Below the pieces are notes generated by a model that saw only the letters and a list, made by a program, of their open reading frames with translations, did not search any database and had not been told where the DNA came from. 64,000 nucleotides of DNA, taken from assembly GCF_000384295.1 (NCBI RefSeq), contig NZ_KB913037.1:4288868-4352867 (forward strand), given 5' to 3'. Within the stretch, counting starts at the first letter, position 1. Each line of letters starts with the position of its first letter. The position numbers and the translations under genes are program-made. The DNA comes from Amycolatopsis balhimycina FH 1894 (GTDB taxonomy: Bacteria; Actinomycetota; Actinomycetes; Mycobacteriales; Pseudonocardiaceae). Positions 29,262 through 39,502 of this stretch are shown here, in pieces.

Positions 29262-30296
29262 CTAGAGGGCGCGCAGGCCGGCCAGGACGCGTTCCATGAA
29301 CTCGCGGGACGAGCGGTCCCCGAGGATCAGCTCGGTCTGGTGAATCAGGACCAGCCCGATGTCGGCCATGTCGCCGACCAGCACCTTCACCACGCCGAGG
29401 GGCAGCCGCAGGTGCGCGGCGATCTCGGCGACCGAACGCGTGTCCAGGCACAGGTCGCAGATCCGGCGGTGTTCGACCGAGCGGACCCCGCGGTAGCGGC
29501 GGCCGTCGTCGGACGTCGAGACCAGGGCCTCCAGCGCCAGGTTGTGGTCGGACCGCGTGCGCCCGCCCGTGCGGGTGTACGGGCGGACCCGCGAACCCGG
29601 CGAAGCGACGGGCGCCACCCGGGCCGGTTCGTTCCAGGCCGGTTCCTCCCACGGTTCCGGGTGGGGGATCCAGCGCGTCCCCGGGTCCGGTGGCGGCGTC
29701 CAACCGGGCGGCTGACCCCACGGAGGTGCCTGCGGCTGGGGCCCGGACGGCGGCGACAGCGCCGGGTACGGTCCGGACAGCGGCGGCGCCGGGTACGGTC
29801 CCGACGGTGCGGGTCCCGACAGTGCTGGTCCCGACAGTGGCGGCGCCGCGGGATACGGTCCCGACGGCGCTGGTCCCGACAGTGGCGGCCTGGGCGCCGG
29901 TGGCCGGGGCGCGGGCGGACCGGGTGCGGGCGGACGCGGCGCGAGCGGCCGGGGCGCAATGGGCCGCGGCGGCGCCGGCTGGCGGGCACCTCGCGGCGGG
30001 GTCCACGCCGGCTCCAGCGGCGGCGGCTCCGGCTCGTACCTCTCCTCGTCCTGCCACTCCGGCTCGACGGGGTCGTAACCGTCGTCGTCCGAGTCCGACG
30101 AGCCCCACTCGCGGGTGTCCTCGTCGGTGTAGCCCTGCGCATCCGGCTTCGGCCGCGACGGCTTGCGCTTGGGCATGATCATCGACAGTGTCGACATGTC
30201 GAACTTGCTGGGCGAATCGAAACCCTCGCGCTCGGTGCCGCGGTGCAGTGCGTCCCAGCCGCTGGAGTCCGGATCGTCGAATCCCGAAATCCTCAT
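29262..30296 (-). CDS. DUF742 protein (second CvnC-like)
   Basis: 344 residues, longer than usual for the family because of a Pro-rich region (about 85-205) made of PPAPRPPAPRP and SGPAPSGPYP-like repeats. The DUF742 domain is at the C-terminus (about 235-344), with EHRRICDLCLDTRSVAEIAA and LRLPLGVVKVLVGDMADIGL, and ends ERVLAGLRAL. DUF742 proteins are the C component of conservons, which assemble with a roadblock protein, a GTPase and a sensor kinase at the membrane. It lies six bases after the second roadblock gene. No kinase or GTPase gene belongs directly to this pair. Confidence 0.88.
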   Translation of the reverse strand: MRISGFDDPDSSGWDALHRGTEREGFDSPSKFDMSTLSMIMPKRKPSRPKPDAQGYTDEDTREWGSSDSDDDGYDPVEPEWQDEERYEPEPPPLEPAWTPPRGARQPAPPRPIAPRPLAPRPPAPGPPAPRPPAPRPPLSGPAPSGPYPAAPPLSGPALSGPAPSGPYPAPPLSGPYPALSPPSGPQPQAPPWGQPPGWTPPPDPGTRWIPHPEPWEEPAWNEPARVAPVASPGSRVRPYTRTGGRTRSDHNLALEALVSTSDDGRRYRGVRSVEHRRICDLCLDTRSVAEIAAHLRLPLGVVKVLVGDMADIGLVLIHQTELILGDRSSREFMERVLAGLRAL

Positions 30297-30302
30297 CTCG
30301 CC

Positions 30303-30719
30303 CTACCCACGCACGCCACCCTGCAGCTGCGCGCGCAGCTCGGGCGTCAGTTGCTGCCCCACCCGCTCGACGAGCAGGGTCATCTCGTAGGCGACCGTGC
30401 CGATGTCGCACGTCGGCGCGGCCAGCACAGCCAGCGACGAGCCGTCCGAAACGGACATCAGGAACATGTAGCCGCGCTCCATCTCCACCACGGTCTGGTT
30501 GACCCCGCCCGCTTCGAAGCAGCGCGCGGCCCCGGCGGTCAGGCTGATCAGGCCGGACGCCACCGCGGACAGCTGTTCGGCGCGTTCCTGGGGCAGCCCT
30601 TCCGACGGCGCCAGGAGCAGTCCGTCCGCGGACACCAGAACGGCGTGCGCGGCGCCGGGTACCCGGCGCACGAAGTCCGTGATGAGCCAGCCGAATGTGC
30701 CCTGGCCGGAAGCCGTCAC
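30303..30719 (-). CDS. Roadblock/LC7 protein (second CvnB-like)
   Basis: 138 residues from a GTG with AAGGAGG upstream. The roadblock fold is seen in [20 protein letters not shown] and [20 protein letters not shown], and the C-terminal [14 protein letters not shown]. It is a close paralogue of the roadblock protein at 32520-33005, with long identical stretches. Such proteins act as GTPase-activating or scaffold partners of the CvnD-type GTPase. It may share the GTPase encoded 400 bp upstream. Confidence 0.9.
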   Translation of the reverse strand: MTASGQGTFGWLITDFVRRVPGAAHAVLVSADGLLLAPSEGLPQERAEQLSAVASGLISLTAGAARCFEAGGVNQTVVEMERGYMFLMSVSDGSSLAVLAAPTCDIGTVAYEMTLLVERVGQQLTPELRAQLQGGVRG

Positions 30720-31122
30720 TCCTGCTCCTCCTTGCTCGTGCGGCGCCGCGCGCCGCACCCCGGAGCGTCCGGCACTGCCGGTCGGCGACGCCACGGTAAA
30801 GCGTATGCGCACCGCCGGTGGTGTCGAGTCCGCCACCGCGCGGCCGCTGCGCACCCTACGTGTGCACCGCGGCCCGTTCCGCGCCGGGCCAGGCCGTTCC
30901 CCCCGTCCGGAGGTCACTCCCCGGCGTCGGCACCGCCGCGGGCCGGCGGGGTTTCCACGCAGGTCAGCGGAGGTGCCGGCGGTCCGGGTCGGCGGCGCCG
31001 CCTTCGACGTTACCGAACCGGGGCGGCAGCCTCCTCCTCCGGACGGCGGCAGCACTCCCCGAAGTGGGTGAAGCACGCGGAGTTCACTCCAACGGCCGCA
31101 TCCGGTCCGGGCGGACATACCC
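30720..31122. other. 403-bp spacer inside the conservon region
   Basis: No supported gene. A short hairpin (30738-30758, nine-base arms) lies just upstream of the second roadblock start, in its leader. The frame of the roadblock gene stays open through the spacer but has no ribosome-binding site and reads as low-complexity Arg/Gly/Pro. It probably contains a separate promoter for the second B-C pair. Confidence 0.5.
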
Positions 31123-31731
31123 TCAGCCCGCGCGCAGGGCCGTATCGTGCGCGATCGCGTGCTGGACGACCGAGATCAGCACCTGCTTGGCGGATTCGCG
31201 CTCACGCGCGTCGCACGCCATGATCGGGACCGACGGCGCGATGGTGAGCGCGTGCCGGACGTCCTCGATCTGGTGGTGCAGCAGCCGGTCGAAGCAGTTG
31301 ATGGCCACGACGTAGGGCAGCTTCCGGTTCTCGAAGAAGTCGATCGAGGGGAACGCGTCGGCGAGCCGCCGCGTGTCCACCAGCACGACCGCGCCGATGG
31401 CGCCGACCGCGAGGTCGTCCCACATGAACCAGAACCGGTGCTGACCCGGGGTACCGAACACGTACAGCACCAGGTCCGAGTCCAGCGAGATGCGCCCGAA
31501 GTCCATCGCCACGGTGGTGGTGGTCTTGTTGGGCGTGGCCGAGGTGTCGTCGTGCCCGACGCTCGCCTCGGTCATCATGGCCTCGGTGGTCAACGGGTCG
31601 ATCTCGGAGATCGCCCCGACCATGGTTGTCTTCCCCGAACCGAACCCGCCGGCGACCACGATCTTGGCCGACGAGGTCGGACCCGTCACCTGCGGCGCGT
31701 TCGCGTCGGAGTCAAATTCTCCGAAGCCCAC
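31123..31731 (-). CDS. Conservon GTPase (CvnD-like)
   Basis: 202 residues from a GTG lying within the end of the DUF742 gene (20-base overlap). The P-loop is GGFGSGKTT, the switch II region is [10 protein letters not shown], and the base-recognition motifs are AINCFD (in place of NKxD) and the following CDAR segment. This is the small Ras-like group found in actinobacterial conservons, thought to cycle at the membrane with the roadblock protein. The Asp of the usual DxxG is replaced by Gly in GTPGQ, as is normal in this group. Confidence 0.9.
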   Translation of the reverse strand: MGFGEFDSDANAPQVTGPTSSAKIVVAGGFGSGKTTMVGAISEIDPLTTEAMMTEASVGHDDTSATPNKTTTTVAMDFGRISLDSDLVLYVFGTPGQHRFWFMWDDLAVGAIGAVVLVDTRRLADAFPSIDFFENRKLPYVVAINCFDRLLHHQIEDVRHALTIAPSVPIMACDARERESAKQVLISVVQHAIAHDTALRAG

Positions 31732-32515
31732 TGAGCACCCTTTCCATGAACTCGATACTCGGCCGGTCGCCCACGGTCGTGCTGCTGGAGTGCACCAGCA
31801 CCAGCCCGAGACCCGCCACGTCACCAATCAACACCCGCACCACGCCGAGCGGCAGGCGCAGCAGCGCCGCCACCTCGGCCACCGACCTGGTGTCGAGGCA
31901 CAGGTCGCAGATCGACCGGTGCTCGGGCACCCGGACCCGGTCGAGCATCCGGCCCTGTTCGCTGGTCGAGATCAGCGCTTCGATCGCCAGGTCGAGGGTC
32001 GCCTTCGTCCGCCCACGGGTCCGGAAGTACGGCCGGACCAGGCCGGACGTCTCCATCTCGGTCGGCGGCGGCGCGTCCACGTACTCCTGGTGGGCCTGCT
32101 GCGGCAAGGCCGCCGCGAACTCACCGGAGTCCGGACCCGACGAAAAGTCGCGCTCGGTGCTGTACGCGGCGAACTCGTGCGCGTCGTACAGCGGCCCGCT
32201 CGAGCCGCCGAACAGCTCCGAGCCCGGCCCGCCCAGCAGGCGGTCACGGTACTCGGTGCCGCCGGCCTGGATCGGCCGGAGCGGTTCCTGCCCGGCGTTG
32301 CTGTCGGTCAGCCAGTTCGGTGGTTCCCGTACGGGGTCGCTGTCGGTGGCCTGCACCCGTCGTGCTCGCCACTCACGGTCGACGCGGTCCCGGAACGACT
32401 GCCAGTCCTCCCGGCCGTCGTCCTGGTGATCGGACCACCCACCGGAGAAGTCGTCACCGAGCCGGCCATCACCCCTCACGCGCCCGTCGTCCACGGCTCT
32501 CTCCTCGGTTCCCAC
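31712..32515 (-). CDS. DUF742 protein (CvnC of the complete conservon)
   Basis: 267 residues. The N-terminal two thirds are hydrophilic and disordered. The C-terminal DUF742 domain contains EHRSICDLCLDTRSVAEVAA and LRLPLGVVRVLIGDVAGLGL and ends [10 protein letters not shown]. It is nearly identical in its core to the second copy at 29262-30296 but lacks the long Pro-rich insert. It is four bases downstream of the roadblock gene and overlaps the GTPase gene. Confidence 0.9.
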   Translation of the reverse strand: MGTEERAVDDGRVRGDGRLGDDFSGGWSDHQDDGREDWQSFRDRVDREWRARRVQATDSDPVREPPNWLTDSNAGQEPLRPIQAGGTEYRDRLLGGPGSELFGGSSGPLYDAHEFAAYSTERDFSSGPDSGEFAAALPQQAHQEYVDAPPPTEMETSGLVRPYFRTRGRTKATLDLAIEALISTSEQGRMLDRVRVPEHRSICDLCLDTRSVAEVAALLRLPLGVVRVLIGDVAGLGLVLVHSSSTTVGDRPSIEFMERVLSGLRRI

Positions 32516-32519
32516 GTCC

Positions 32520-33005
32520 TCAGCGGCGGACAGCCGAACCCTGCAGTTGCGCCCGCATCTCCGGGGTCAGCTGCTGCCCGACCCGCTCCACCAGCAGGGT
32601 CATCTCGTAGACGACCAGGCCGATGTCACTCTCCGGCGATCCCAGGACCGCCAGGCAGGAACCGTCGGATACCGACATGAGGAAGAGGAAGCCGTTGGCC
32701 ATTTCGACCACGGTCTGCGCCACCGTGCCACCCTCGAACACCTTGGCCGCGCCGCGCGCGAGGCTGGTCAGCCCCGACGCCACCGCGGCCAGCTGGTCCG
32801 CCCGGTCCTTCGGCAAGCCCCTCGAGGCCGCCAGGAGCAGGCCGTCGGCCGACACCACGACCGCGTGGGCCGCGCCGGGCACCCGGTGCACGAAATCCGT
32901 GATCAGCCAAGCGAAGCTGCCGGAATTGTTCGCCTTGGCATGCGCTTGGCCGTTCGGCTGCGCGGAGCCACCCGGCTGCATTGCACCCGCCCGTGTCACT
33001 TTCAC
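32520..33005 (-). CDS. Roadblock/LC7 protein (CvnB of the complete conservon)
   Basis: 161 residues. An N-terminal tail of about 30 residues precedes the roadblock domain ([60 protein letters not shown]). The start overlaps the end of the kinase gene by four bases, implying coupled synthesis. In related systems this component binds both kinase and GTPase. Confidence 0.92.
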   Translation of the reverse strand: MKVTRAGAMQPGGSAQPNGQAHAKANNSGSFAWLITDFVHRVPGAAHAVVVSADGLLLAASRGLPKDRADQLAAVASGLTSLARGAAKVFEGGTVAQTVVEMANGFLFLMSVSDGSCLAVLGSPESDIGLVVYEMTLLVERVGQQLTPEMRAQLQGSAVRR

Positions 33006-36000
33006 TCCTCACTGCTGTCTGTGGTGTTGCCACGCCCCGGAACCCTGCTGCCTTCCAGCTGTTCTTCGGCCGGGAGTTCCTTCAAGGCGTGCCGTCCCGA
33101 GGTGTAGCCCCGTTGGAAGCTTGCCATCCGGCTCCGCGCCGCGGACGCCGAGCGGGTGATCGCACCCGTTCCGGGCATACCGGCTCCTGCGTCCGCGAAG
33201 CTGTTCTGGGCCGGTGACTCGGACGTCGAGCTCGGACTGTTGATCGACCCCGGCACCAGGTAGGCGTTCGGGATGCGCTTGGGCAGCCCGGCCGTGGTGA
33301 TCTCCTCGTTCTTGGACTCCAGCAGCGACTGCGCCGCCTGCCAGCCGTCGTCGGAGGCGCTGTGCCAGCCGTCGTCGGCGGGGAGGAGCGGGTGCCGGGT
33401 CGCCGCGGTCGGCTGCAGCTCGTCCGGAGCAGGCGCGGGCGCCGGCGCGGCCGGCGCGGACACGACGGGCGCGGCCGGCTCTGCGGAGCCGGTGAGCGGC
33501 GGCAGGTTCGGGTCTTCACCCGAGCTCTGCGGCGGCACGGGGTCGGCAGCCGAGTCGTCGCCCTCACTGAACCAGCGTGACAGCACCGACTGGTAGATGG
33601 GCAGCCGCCGGGTGGGTACATCGTCTTCGAGGGCCGCCGAGCCTACCTCCGCCGGGGGCGGCGGTGCCGGAGGCGGTTCCTCGGGCGGGACGAACTTCGG
33701 CTCGCGCTTGGGCAGCACCAGCGGCGCGAACTGCGTGTCGTTCGCCCGCGAGCTGGCACCTTCGCCGTTCGGCGACGGCGCCAGCGGCGCCAGGTCCTCG
33801 GCGGTCGGCCAGGCGGGCGTCTCCGGCTTCGGCAGCTCCGGCGACAGGAACGGGCCCGCCGCGCGGCCGCCGCTGACCAGGTCGTCCAGGCTGATCGGCT
33901 GGTCGAGCGGGACCAGCCCGCCCTGGTTCGGCACCGGCTCGTACGACGGCGGAGCCGGGGGCGGCGGTGGCGCCGACGGCGGGGTCTGCGCGAACGTCTG
34001 CGTCTGGTCGAAGTCCGTGCGCGCGGCCGGGATCGGGATGCTCGGCATCGACATCGACGTCTCGGACCGGTTCGCCGGCAGCGGGGTCTGCCGCTGCATG
34101 CCCGGACGGAGGTGGGTCAGCAGCTCGGCCGGGACGACGACGCGGGCGATCACGCCACCCTCGATGTCCTCGTTCTCGCGCAGCCGGACCTCGATGCCGT
34201 GGCGCTTGGCCAGCCGCGAGACCACGTACAGACCCATCCGGCGGGTCACCGACACGTCCAGGTCCGGCGGGTCGGCCAGGCGCGCGTTGACCTCGGCCAA
34301 GCGGTCCTCGCTCATGCCGACACCGTGGTCGGTGACCTGGATGGCCAGCGCCTTCCGGCGGGTCACCACCGCGCGGACGATGACCTTCGTCTCCGGCTCG
34401 GAGAAGTAGGTCGCGTTGTCGAGCAGCTCGGCGAGGACGTGCACGAGGTCGTGGATCGCGAGGCCCTGGACCGCGACGTCGGGCACGATGCCGACCTCGA
34501 TCCGGGCGTACTGCTCGATCTCGGACACCGCGGCGCCGATGACGTCGGCGGCGGGCACCGGCTTGGGCACGGACTTGGCCAGGCCGGCGCCGGAAAGCAC
34601 CAGCAGGGACTCACCGTTGCGCCGCAGCCGCGTCGCGAGGTGGTCGAGCTCGAACAGGCTGGCCAAGTGGTCCGGGTCCTGCTCGTCGGCCTCGAGCCGG
34701 TCGATGACGCCGAGCTGGCGTTCCACCAGCCGCTGCGACCGGCGGGAGAGGTTCACGAAGATGCCGTTGACGTTCTCGCGCAGGAGGGCCTGCTCGGCGG
34801 CCATCTTGACGGCCTGTTCGTGGACGATGTCGAACGACCGCGCGACCTCGCCGATCTCGTCGCGGGAGGTGACGGGCACCGGCTGGACGGCCTTCTTCGA
34901 GGCGCCGACCGGGTCCGGGTCGTCGAGGATGGCCTGCACGGTCTCCGGCAGCCGGGTGTAGGCGACGTCCAGCGCGCTCTTCCGCAGGATCCGCAGCGGG
35001 CGCAGCATCAGGCGGGCGACGACGAGCATCAGCGCGATCGCGGCGGCCAGCGCGGCGAGCACGACGGCACCGCCGATCCAGGCCGAGTTGACCGCGTTCG
35101 TGGCGAGTTCGTCCGCGCGGGTCTTGAGCTGGGCGAGCAGGTTCGACTCGACCGCGTGCAGCTTGTCGGCCGACACCGTGCTGTCCTTGCCGAGCGCGGT
35201 GGTGTCGATGACCGGCGCGGTGCCCAGCTGGGCGTTGGCGAACGCCGCGGTCTGGATCCGGCGGCGGTCGTCGACCTCCGGGCCGGAGTAGGTGTCGTTG
35301 TAGAGCTGGCGCTGGTCGTCGTCGGCGTTCGCAAGGAAGGACGCGACGGAGGCGTCCGCACTGGACGCCGACGCGCGCGTCTGGTCCAGCAGGTCGCCGG
35401 GGAAGTTGCCGCGGTAGGCGGCGATCTGCAGCTCGGTGTCGGAGCGGGTGGTGAACTCCTTGGCCTCGCTGATCGCCTGCGTGCTCGTGCCGAGGCGCAG
35501 CACGTCGCGGTCGGTGACCGCGGTGGTGACCTCGCGGCCGAGCTCGATGAGCGAGTCGAGGACGCCCGAATAGGCGGTCAGCACCGTGATGTCGGGCAGG
35601 CTGTTCTGGGTGTTGAACGCCGCCCGCAGCGGGCGCAGGGCGTCGAGGCGCTGGAGACCGCGGGTGTAGCGGTCCTTGGTCGCCTGGTCGTCGTAGCCGA
35701 GGGTGCTCGCCGCGCCGCGCAGGTCGGCGACCTCGCGGTCGACCTTGGAGATCTGCGCGTCGAGCCCGGTCTGCAGCAGGCCGTTGCTCGAGGAGATCCG
35801 CGCGACGGCCAGCGAGCGTTCGTTCTGCAGCTCGTGCACCACTGTGGTGACCTTGACCGCGAACGCGACCTGGTCGGCGGTGCGCTGGAACTCGGCCGCC
35901 TGCTGGGCGTCGTCGACGACGCGCAGAGCACCCAGCACCGCCGCGGTCAGCGTCGGGATGATCAGGACCGCGGCCAGCTTGGTCCGCAGCCGCCAGTCGC

Positions 36001-36178
36001 GCATGCCGGAGAACAGCCCGGTCTTCCGGCCCGGATCCACTCCGGGCGACTGCGCAGGGGCCCCTCCTACCCCTGCGGCGTCTTCGTTCGGCACCGCCGC
36101 ACCACCATCATCGTTCGAGCTCGTGAAACTCTGATCGGTCCAGCGCCCGCCAGGGCGCATCGCGTTCTCCTCAGCCAC
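33002..36178 (-). CDS. NIT-domain sensor histidine kinase (CvnA of the complete conservon)
   Basis: 1058 residues. Helices at about 66-86 and 366-388 enclose an outside helical domain (about 90-363) of the nitrate/nitrite-sensing NIT type, with [14 protein letters not shown] as the family's N-terminal signature. A HAMP segment (about 390-460) follows. The dimerisation helix contains [13 protein letters not shown] with H513 as likely phosphoacceptor. The ATPase domain has N588 ([10 protein letters not shown]) and D617 (DHGVGM). The last about 370 residues are disordered, Pro-rich, and end with [14 protein letters not shown] and [16 protein letters not shown], tails typical of conservon kinases. 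No response regulator is encoded nearby. Confidence 0.93.
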   Translation of the reverse strand: MAEENAMRPGGRWTDQSFTSSNDDGGAAVPNEDAAGVGGAPAQSPGVDPGRKTGLFSGMRDWRLRTKLAAVLIIPTLTAAVLGALRVVDDAQQAAEFQRTADQVAFAVKVTTVVHELQNERSLAVARISSSNGLLQTGLDAQISKVDREVADLRGAASTLGYDDQATKDRYTRGLQRLDALRPLRAAFNTQNSLPDITVLTAYSGVLDSLIELGREVTTAVTDRDVLRLGTSTQAISEAKEFTTRSDTELQIAAYRGNFPGDLLDQTRASASSADASVASFLANADDDQRQLYNDTYSGPEVDDRRRIQTAAFANAQLGTAPVIDTTALGKDSTVSADKLHAVESNLLAQLKTRADELATNAVNSAWIGGAVVLAALAAAIALMLVVARLMLRPLRILRKSALDVAYTRLPETVQAILDDPDPVGASKKAVQPVPVTSRDEIGEVARSFDIVHEQAVKMAAEQALLRENVNGIFVNLSRRSQRLVERQLGVIDRLEADEQDPDHLASLFELDHLATRLRRNGESLLVLSGAGLAKSVPKPVPAADVIGAAVSEIEQYARIEVGIVPDVAVQGLAIHDLVHVLAELLDNATYFSEPETKVIVRAVVTRRKALAIQVTDHGVGMSEDRLAEVNARLADPPDLDVSVTRRMGLYVVSRLAKRHGIEVRLRENEDIEGGVIARVVVPAELLTHLRPGMQRQTPLPANRSETSMSMPSIPIPAARTDFDQTQTFAQTPPSAPPPPPAPPSYEPVPNQGGLVPLDQPISLDDLVSGGRAAGPFLSPELPKPETPAWPTAEDLAPLAPSPNGEGASSRANDTQFAPLVLPKREPKFVPPEEPPPAPPPPAEVGSAALEDDVPTRRLPIYQSVLSRWFSEGDDSAADPVPPQSSGEDPNLPPLTGSAEPAAPVVSAPAAPAPAPAPDELQPTAATRHPLLPADDGWHSASDDGWQAAQSLLESKNEEITTAGLPKRIPNAYLVPGSINSPSSTSESPAQNSFADAGAGMPGTGAITRSASAARSRMASFQRGYTSGRHALKELPAEEQLEGSRVPGRGNTTDSSEE

Positions 36179-36280
36179 TCGTCTGCACGCTCCCGGCGGT
36201 CCGGCACCCCGGCCGATCGGAGGGAGTCCAGCGCAAGACGCTACCCGTACGGGTTAAAAGATCGTCTTCGACGGGTGTTT

Positions 36281-36314
36281 CTGAACCCCGTCCCACGGGA
36301 CGGAATCGGTTCAG
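36281..36314 (-). promoter_or_regulatory. Structured element in the conservon leader
   Basis: Nested arms: CTGAACC (36281-36287) pairs with GGTTCAG (36308-36314), and CCGTCCC (36288-36294) with GGGACGG (36297-36303). This gives a 14-bp stem with one 4-base bulge and a 2-base loop, about 100 bp before cvnA. It could be a leader structure or a terminator. Confidence 0.5.
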
Positions 36315-36746
36315 CTCGAGCATCACGGTCGGGTCCCTGCGCTGGTCTCGCATCGGTCTGTTGTTCGGCCTAGCCCACCGGCAAGGCGGCTGAGCCCGGC
36401 CAGGCAGTGGCCTCCGCGGGGAAGAGTCGCTCAGGAAAAGCACAGCGTGCCCTGGTAAACCGGGGATCGACTTGATCGGCCATCCAGGCACTCTCTCTCA
36501 CTACATCGGAGGTTGATACCTCCCCGCAGGTGCAGAGGGTAGCGAACGGCCGGGGAAGATGTAACCCTCCCGACAGGACGCGCTGAATGTTGCACAGCGT
36601 TCGCTCAGTCGGCGCACAGCTGGTGGTCTCGGATTCGGAATGTGGGCCCTACGCTGGGTGAACTGCTACGACGAGTGGAGCAGTGGGTCTAGACCAGAGG
36701 CCGAAAGAGTGACGTGCGCCACCCCATCAGGTAGTGATTCCACCCA

Positions 36747-36776
36747 TTGTGAGCAAGCTGTCACGTTCTCTACAGT
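36747..36776 (+). promoter_or_regulatory. Possible promoter of the ABC importer operon
   Basis: TTGTGA (36747-36752) and TACAGT (36771-36776) with an 18-base spacer, 80 bp upstream of the SBP start. Partly overlapping is GTGA...GTCAC dyad symmetry. Confidence 0.4.
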
Positions 36777-36856
36777 GGCCCGCGTGCCTCGCGAATGAGT
36801 CACGCACTTCCGTTGGAATCGGTTCGCCAACCCTCACTTTCTTCAAGGAGCAGGCC

Positions 36857-37879
36857 TTGCTTGGAAACGCCATGAGCAGTGGCCGGGTTCGCACTCGCCG
36901 CGCCGCGCTCGGGCTCGCCCTCACCGTCGCAGCCGTCACAGCCGTCAGCGGCTGCAGCGCGCTCGGCTCGGACAGCTCGAGCGCCTCGTCGAGCGGAGGC
37001 GGCCTGGAGAAGACGAAGATCAAGGTCTCCATCATGCCGACCACGGACCTCGCGCCGTTCTGGCTGGCCAAGGACAACGGCTACTTCAAGGCCGAGGGGC
37101 TCGAGGTCGAGCAGGTCATCGCCAAGAGCGGCCAGGACTCGATGGGGAAGGCGATCGCCGGCGAGGCCGACATCGCCCTCTCGACCTACACGCCGTTCTT
37201 CGTCGCCAAGAGCAAGGGCACGGCGGACATCCAGCTGGTCGCCGACGGCACGTCGGTCAACGCCAAGAGCAACGCGATCGTCACGGTGCCCACTTCGCCG
37301 GTGAAGACGGTCAACGACCTGGCGGGCCGGCGGATCGCGATCACCGCGCTGAACACCGCGTCGGACATCCTCACCAAGTCGGTCATGAAGGACCACAACG
37401 TCGACTACAGCAAGGTCACCTGGGTCCCGGTCCAGCTGCCGAACATGGCGGCGGCGTTGAAGGACAACCAGGTGGACGCGGCCTACATGCCGGAGCCGCA
37501 GCTGTCCCAGGCGGCGAAGGTCGTCGGGGCCACCCCGGTCATCGACGTCAACACCGGCGCCACCCAGGACTTCCCCCTGACCGGCTACGGCGCGATGACG
37601 AAGTGGGTGCAGGCCAACCCGAAGACGCTCGCCGCCTTCCAGCGCGCGATGAAGAAGGCCACCAGCGAAGCGCTCGCCGACCGCTCGAAGGTCGAGCCGC
37701 TGCTGGTCAAGTACGCGAAGATCGACGAAGACACCGCCAAGCTGCTGACCCTGCCCGGTTACGGCTCCGTCCTGGACGCCCGGCGCCTCCAGCGCGTCCC
37801 GGACCTGCTGCTGCAGATGGCCGTCATCACCAGCAAGGTCGACGCCGCGCCGATGATCGCCCCGCAGGCGACCAACTAA
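36857..37879 (+). CDS. ABC transporter substrate-binding lipoprotein, NMT1/SsuA-like (nitrate/sulfonate/taurine group)
   Basis: 340 residues if started at the TTG at 36857, which has a perfect AAGGAG six bases upstream; the ATG at 36872 would be 21 bases away. The signal ends in the lipobox TAVSGC. The domain has TDLAPFWLAKDNGYFKAEGL and GEADIALSTYTPFF, the classic NMT1/SsuA pattern. The ligand is likely a small oxyanion or an organic compound such as a sulfonate or a thiamine precursor; the motif set does not decide. It begins the SBP-permease-permease-ATPase operon and is divergent from the NIT kinase. Confidence 0.9.
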   Translation: MLGNAMSSGRVRTRRAALGLALTVAAVTAVSGCSALGSDSSSASSSGGGLEKTKIKVSIMPTTDLAPFWLAKDNGYFKAEGLEVEQVIAKSGQDSMGKAIAGEADIALSTYTPFFVAKSKGTADIQLVADGTSVNAKSNAIVTVPTSPVKTVNDLAGRRIAITALNTASDILTKSVMKDHNVDYSKVTWVPVQLPNMAAALKDNQVDAAYMPEPQLSQAAKVVGATPVIDVNTGATQDFPLTGYGAMTKWVQANPKTLAAFQRAMKKATSEALADRSKVEPLLVKYAKIDEDTAKLLTLPGYGSVLDARRLQRVPDLLLQMAVITSKVDAAPMIAPQATN

Positions 37880-37880
37880 A

Positions 37881-38651
37881 GTGACAAAACTGCTCCGCGG
37901 CCTGGCCGGCCTGGTCGGCTTCCTCCTGTTCTGGGAGGTCGCCGACCAGGTCGGCCTGGTCAGTAAGACGTTCGTCCCGCCGCCGAGCGTCGTCCTGGTC
38001 AGCCTCGTGAACCTGCTGGGTGACGCGCAGTTCGTCCGCGACATCGTCGCGACCATGCTCGCCTGGCTGATCGCGATCGCCATCGCCATCGCCATCGCGG
38101 TGCCCGCCGGGCTGCTGCTGGGCAGCATCCCGGTGCTGCGTACCACCACCGCCGCGATCGTCGAGTTCCTCCGCCCGATCCCGGTCGCCGCGCTCGTCCC
38201 GCTGGTGCTGCTGGTGATCGGCTCCGGGCCCGAAGCGAAGATCAGCCTCGCGGTGTACGCCTCGCTCTGGCCGATCATGTTCAACACGATCTACGGGATG
38301 AACGAGATCGACCCGGTGCTCATGGAGACCGCGCGTGCGTGCGGCACCAGCCGGTTCCGCATCCTGTCGTCGGTCGCGCTGCCCCAGACCGCGCCGTTCG
38401 TCTTCACCGGCATCCGGCTGTCCGCGACGATCGCGCTGATCGCCGTCGTCAGCACCGAGTTCCTGGCCGGCTCGGAAGTCGGGCTCGGCAGCTACATCCT
38501 GCTCGTCAGCACCGGCTCGACCCGGTTCGACCTGGTCTTCGCCAGTACGCTCGTGGCGGGAGCACTGGGATACGTGATCAACGAAGGGCTCGAACAGGTC
38601 GGCAAGCGGCTGTTCCGGTGGAGCTCGGTCGACCGGGAGGCGATCGCGTGA
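37881..38651 (+). CDS. ABC transporter permease 1 (SsuC/TauC-like)
   Basis: 256 residues starting at GTG one base after the SBP stop. About six membrane helices; the EAA loop is METARACGTSRFRILSSVALP. A run of Ile-Ala repeats (AIAIAIAIA) forms the second helix. It is probably one half of a heterodimeric channel with the next gene. Confidence 0.88.
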   Translation: MTKLLRGLAGLVGFLLFWEVADQVGLVSKTFVPPPSVVLVSLVNLLGDAQFVRDIVATMLAWLIAIAIAIAIAVPAGLLLGSIPVLRTTTAAIVEFLRPIPVAALVPLVLLVIGSGPEAKISLAVYASLWPIMFNTIYGMNEIDPVLMETARACGTSRFRILSSVALPQTAPFVFTGIRLSATIALIAVVSTEFLAGSEVGLGSYILLVSTGSTRFDLVFASTLVAGALGYVINEGLEQVGKRLFRWSSVDREAIA

Positions 38652-39481
38652 CGGCAGCGACTCTTTCGGGCCGGGTCGGCAGGCGCGCCGCGCGCGGTGC
38701 CGCGACGGTCCTGCGCAACTGGCTCTTGTTCGCGATCCTCGTGGTCGTCTGGGAGTTCGCCGCCCGGGCCGGCGGCAGCAAGTTCTTCCCCCCGCCGACG
38801 GAGATCGCGGTCGCCGCCGCCAAGCTGTGGTTCACCGGGCCCGCGTCGCAGCTGTTCCTCACCGACACGGTGTTCGTCAACGTGGTCCCCAGCCTCGGCC
38901 GGATGCTCGGCGGCTGGGCACTGGCCGCTGTCGCCGGCATCGTGCTCGGCGTGCTGATCGGCCGGTCCGCGCGGGCGCTGGACTACGTCGGCCCGCTGTT
39001 CGCGTTCTTCCGCTCGATCCCGCCGCCCACGCTGATCCCGGTGTTCGGGGTCCTGTTCGGACTGAGCTCGGGCATGCAGATCGGGTCGATCATCTTCGGC
39101 GCGGTGTGGCCGGTGCTGCTCAACTCCGTCGACGGCGCCCGCTCGGTCGACCAGGTCAAGGTGGAGACGGCCCGGTCGTTCCGCACGCCCCGCGGGTACT
39201 GGCTCGGCATGGTGGTGCTGCCGGCGGCGGCGCCCAAGATCTTCGCCGGGCTGCGGGTGAGCCTGTCCATCTCGCTGCTGCTGATGGTGATCTCCGAGCT
39301 GGTCGGCGCCTACCACGGCATCGGCCGGTCGCTGATGGACGCCCAGCAGAACTTCGAGTTCCCCACCATGTGGTCGTGGCTGGTGCTGCTGGGCATCCTC
39401 GGTTACGTCTTCAACATGATCTTCCTGGCCGCGGAGCGGCGGGTCCTGGCCTGGCAGCCGACCCGCCTCGGCCGCGACTGA
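38648..39481 (+). CDS. ABC transporter permease 2 (SsuC/TauC-like)
   Basis: 277 residues from a GTG overlapping the first permease stop (GTGA). About six membrane helices; the EAA loop is VETARSFRTPRGYWLGMVVLP. It differs clearly from permease 1, so the channel is likely heterodimeric, in contrast to the homodimeric SsuC. Confidence 0.88.
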   Translation: MTAATLSGRVGRRAARGAATVLRNWLLFAILVVVWEFAARAGGSKFFPPPTEIAVAAAKLWFTGPASQLFLTDTVFVNVVPSLGRMLGGWALAAVAGIVLGVLIGRSARALDYVGPLFAFFRSIPPPTLIPVFGVLFGLSSGMQIGSIIFGAVWPVLLNSVDGARSVDQVKVETARSFRTPRGYWLGMVVLPAAAPKIFAGLRVSLSISLLLMVISELVGAYHGIGRSLMDAQQNFEFPTMWSWLVLLGILGYVFNMIFLAAERRVLAWQPTRLGRD

Positions 39482-39502
39482 CGCCCGCGAAAGGCCTCTC
39501 CT

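Larger units (their letters stand above)
36179..36856. other. 678-bp divergent control region between conservon and ABC importer
   Basis: No gene is supported. It contains the palindrome ACCCGTACGGGT (36243-36254), the large hairpin at 36281-36314, and a small inverted repeat GGAGGT TGAT ACCTCC (36508-36523). A possible promoter for the importer lies near its right end. It is the longest control region in the conservon area. Confidence 0.55.

Noticed and set aside
30720..31118. N-terminal extension of the second roadblock protein into the spacer
   Set aside because: The frame is open but has no start with a ribosome-binding site and low-complexity content, while the GTG at 30719 has a strong AAGGAGG.
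36872..37879. ATG at 36872 as start of the first SBP
   Set aside because: The AAGGAG is 21 bases away from it but exactly six bases from the in-frame TTG at 36857.
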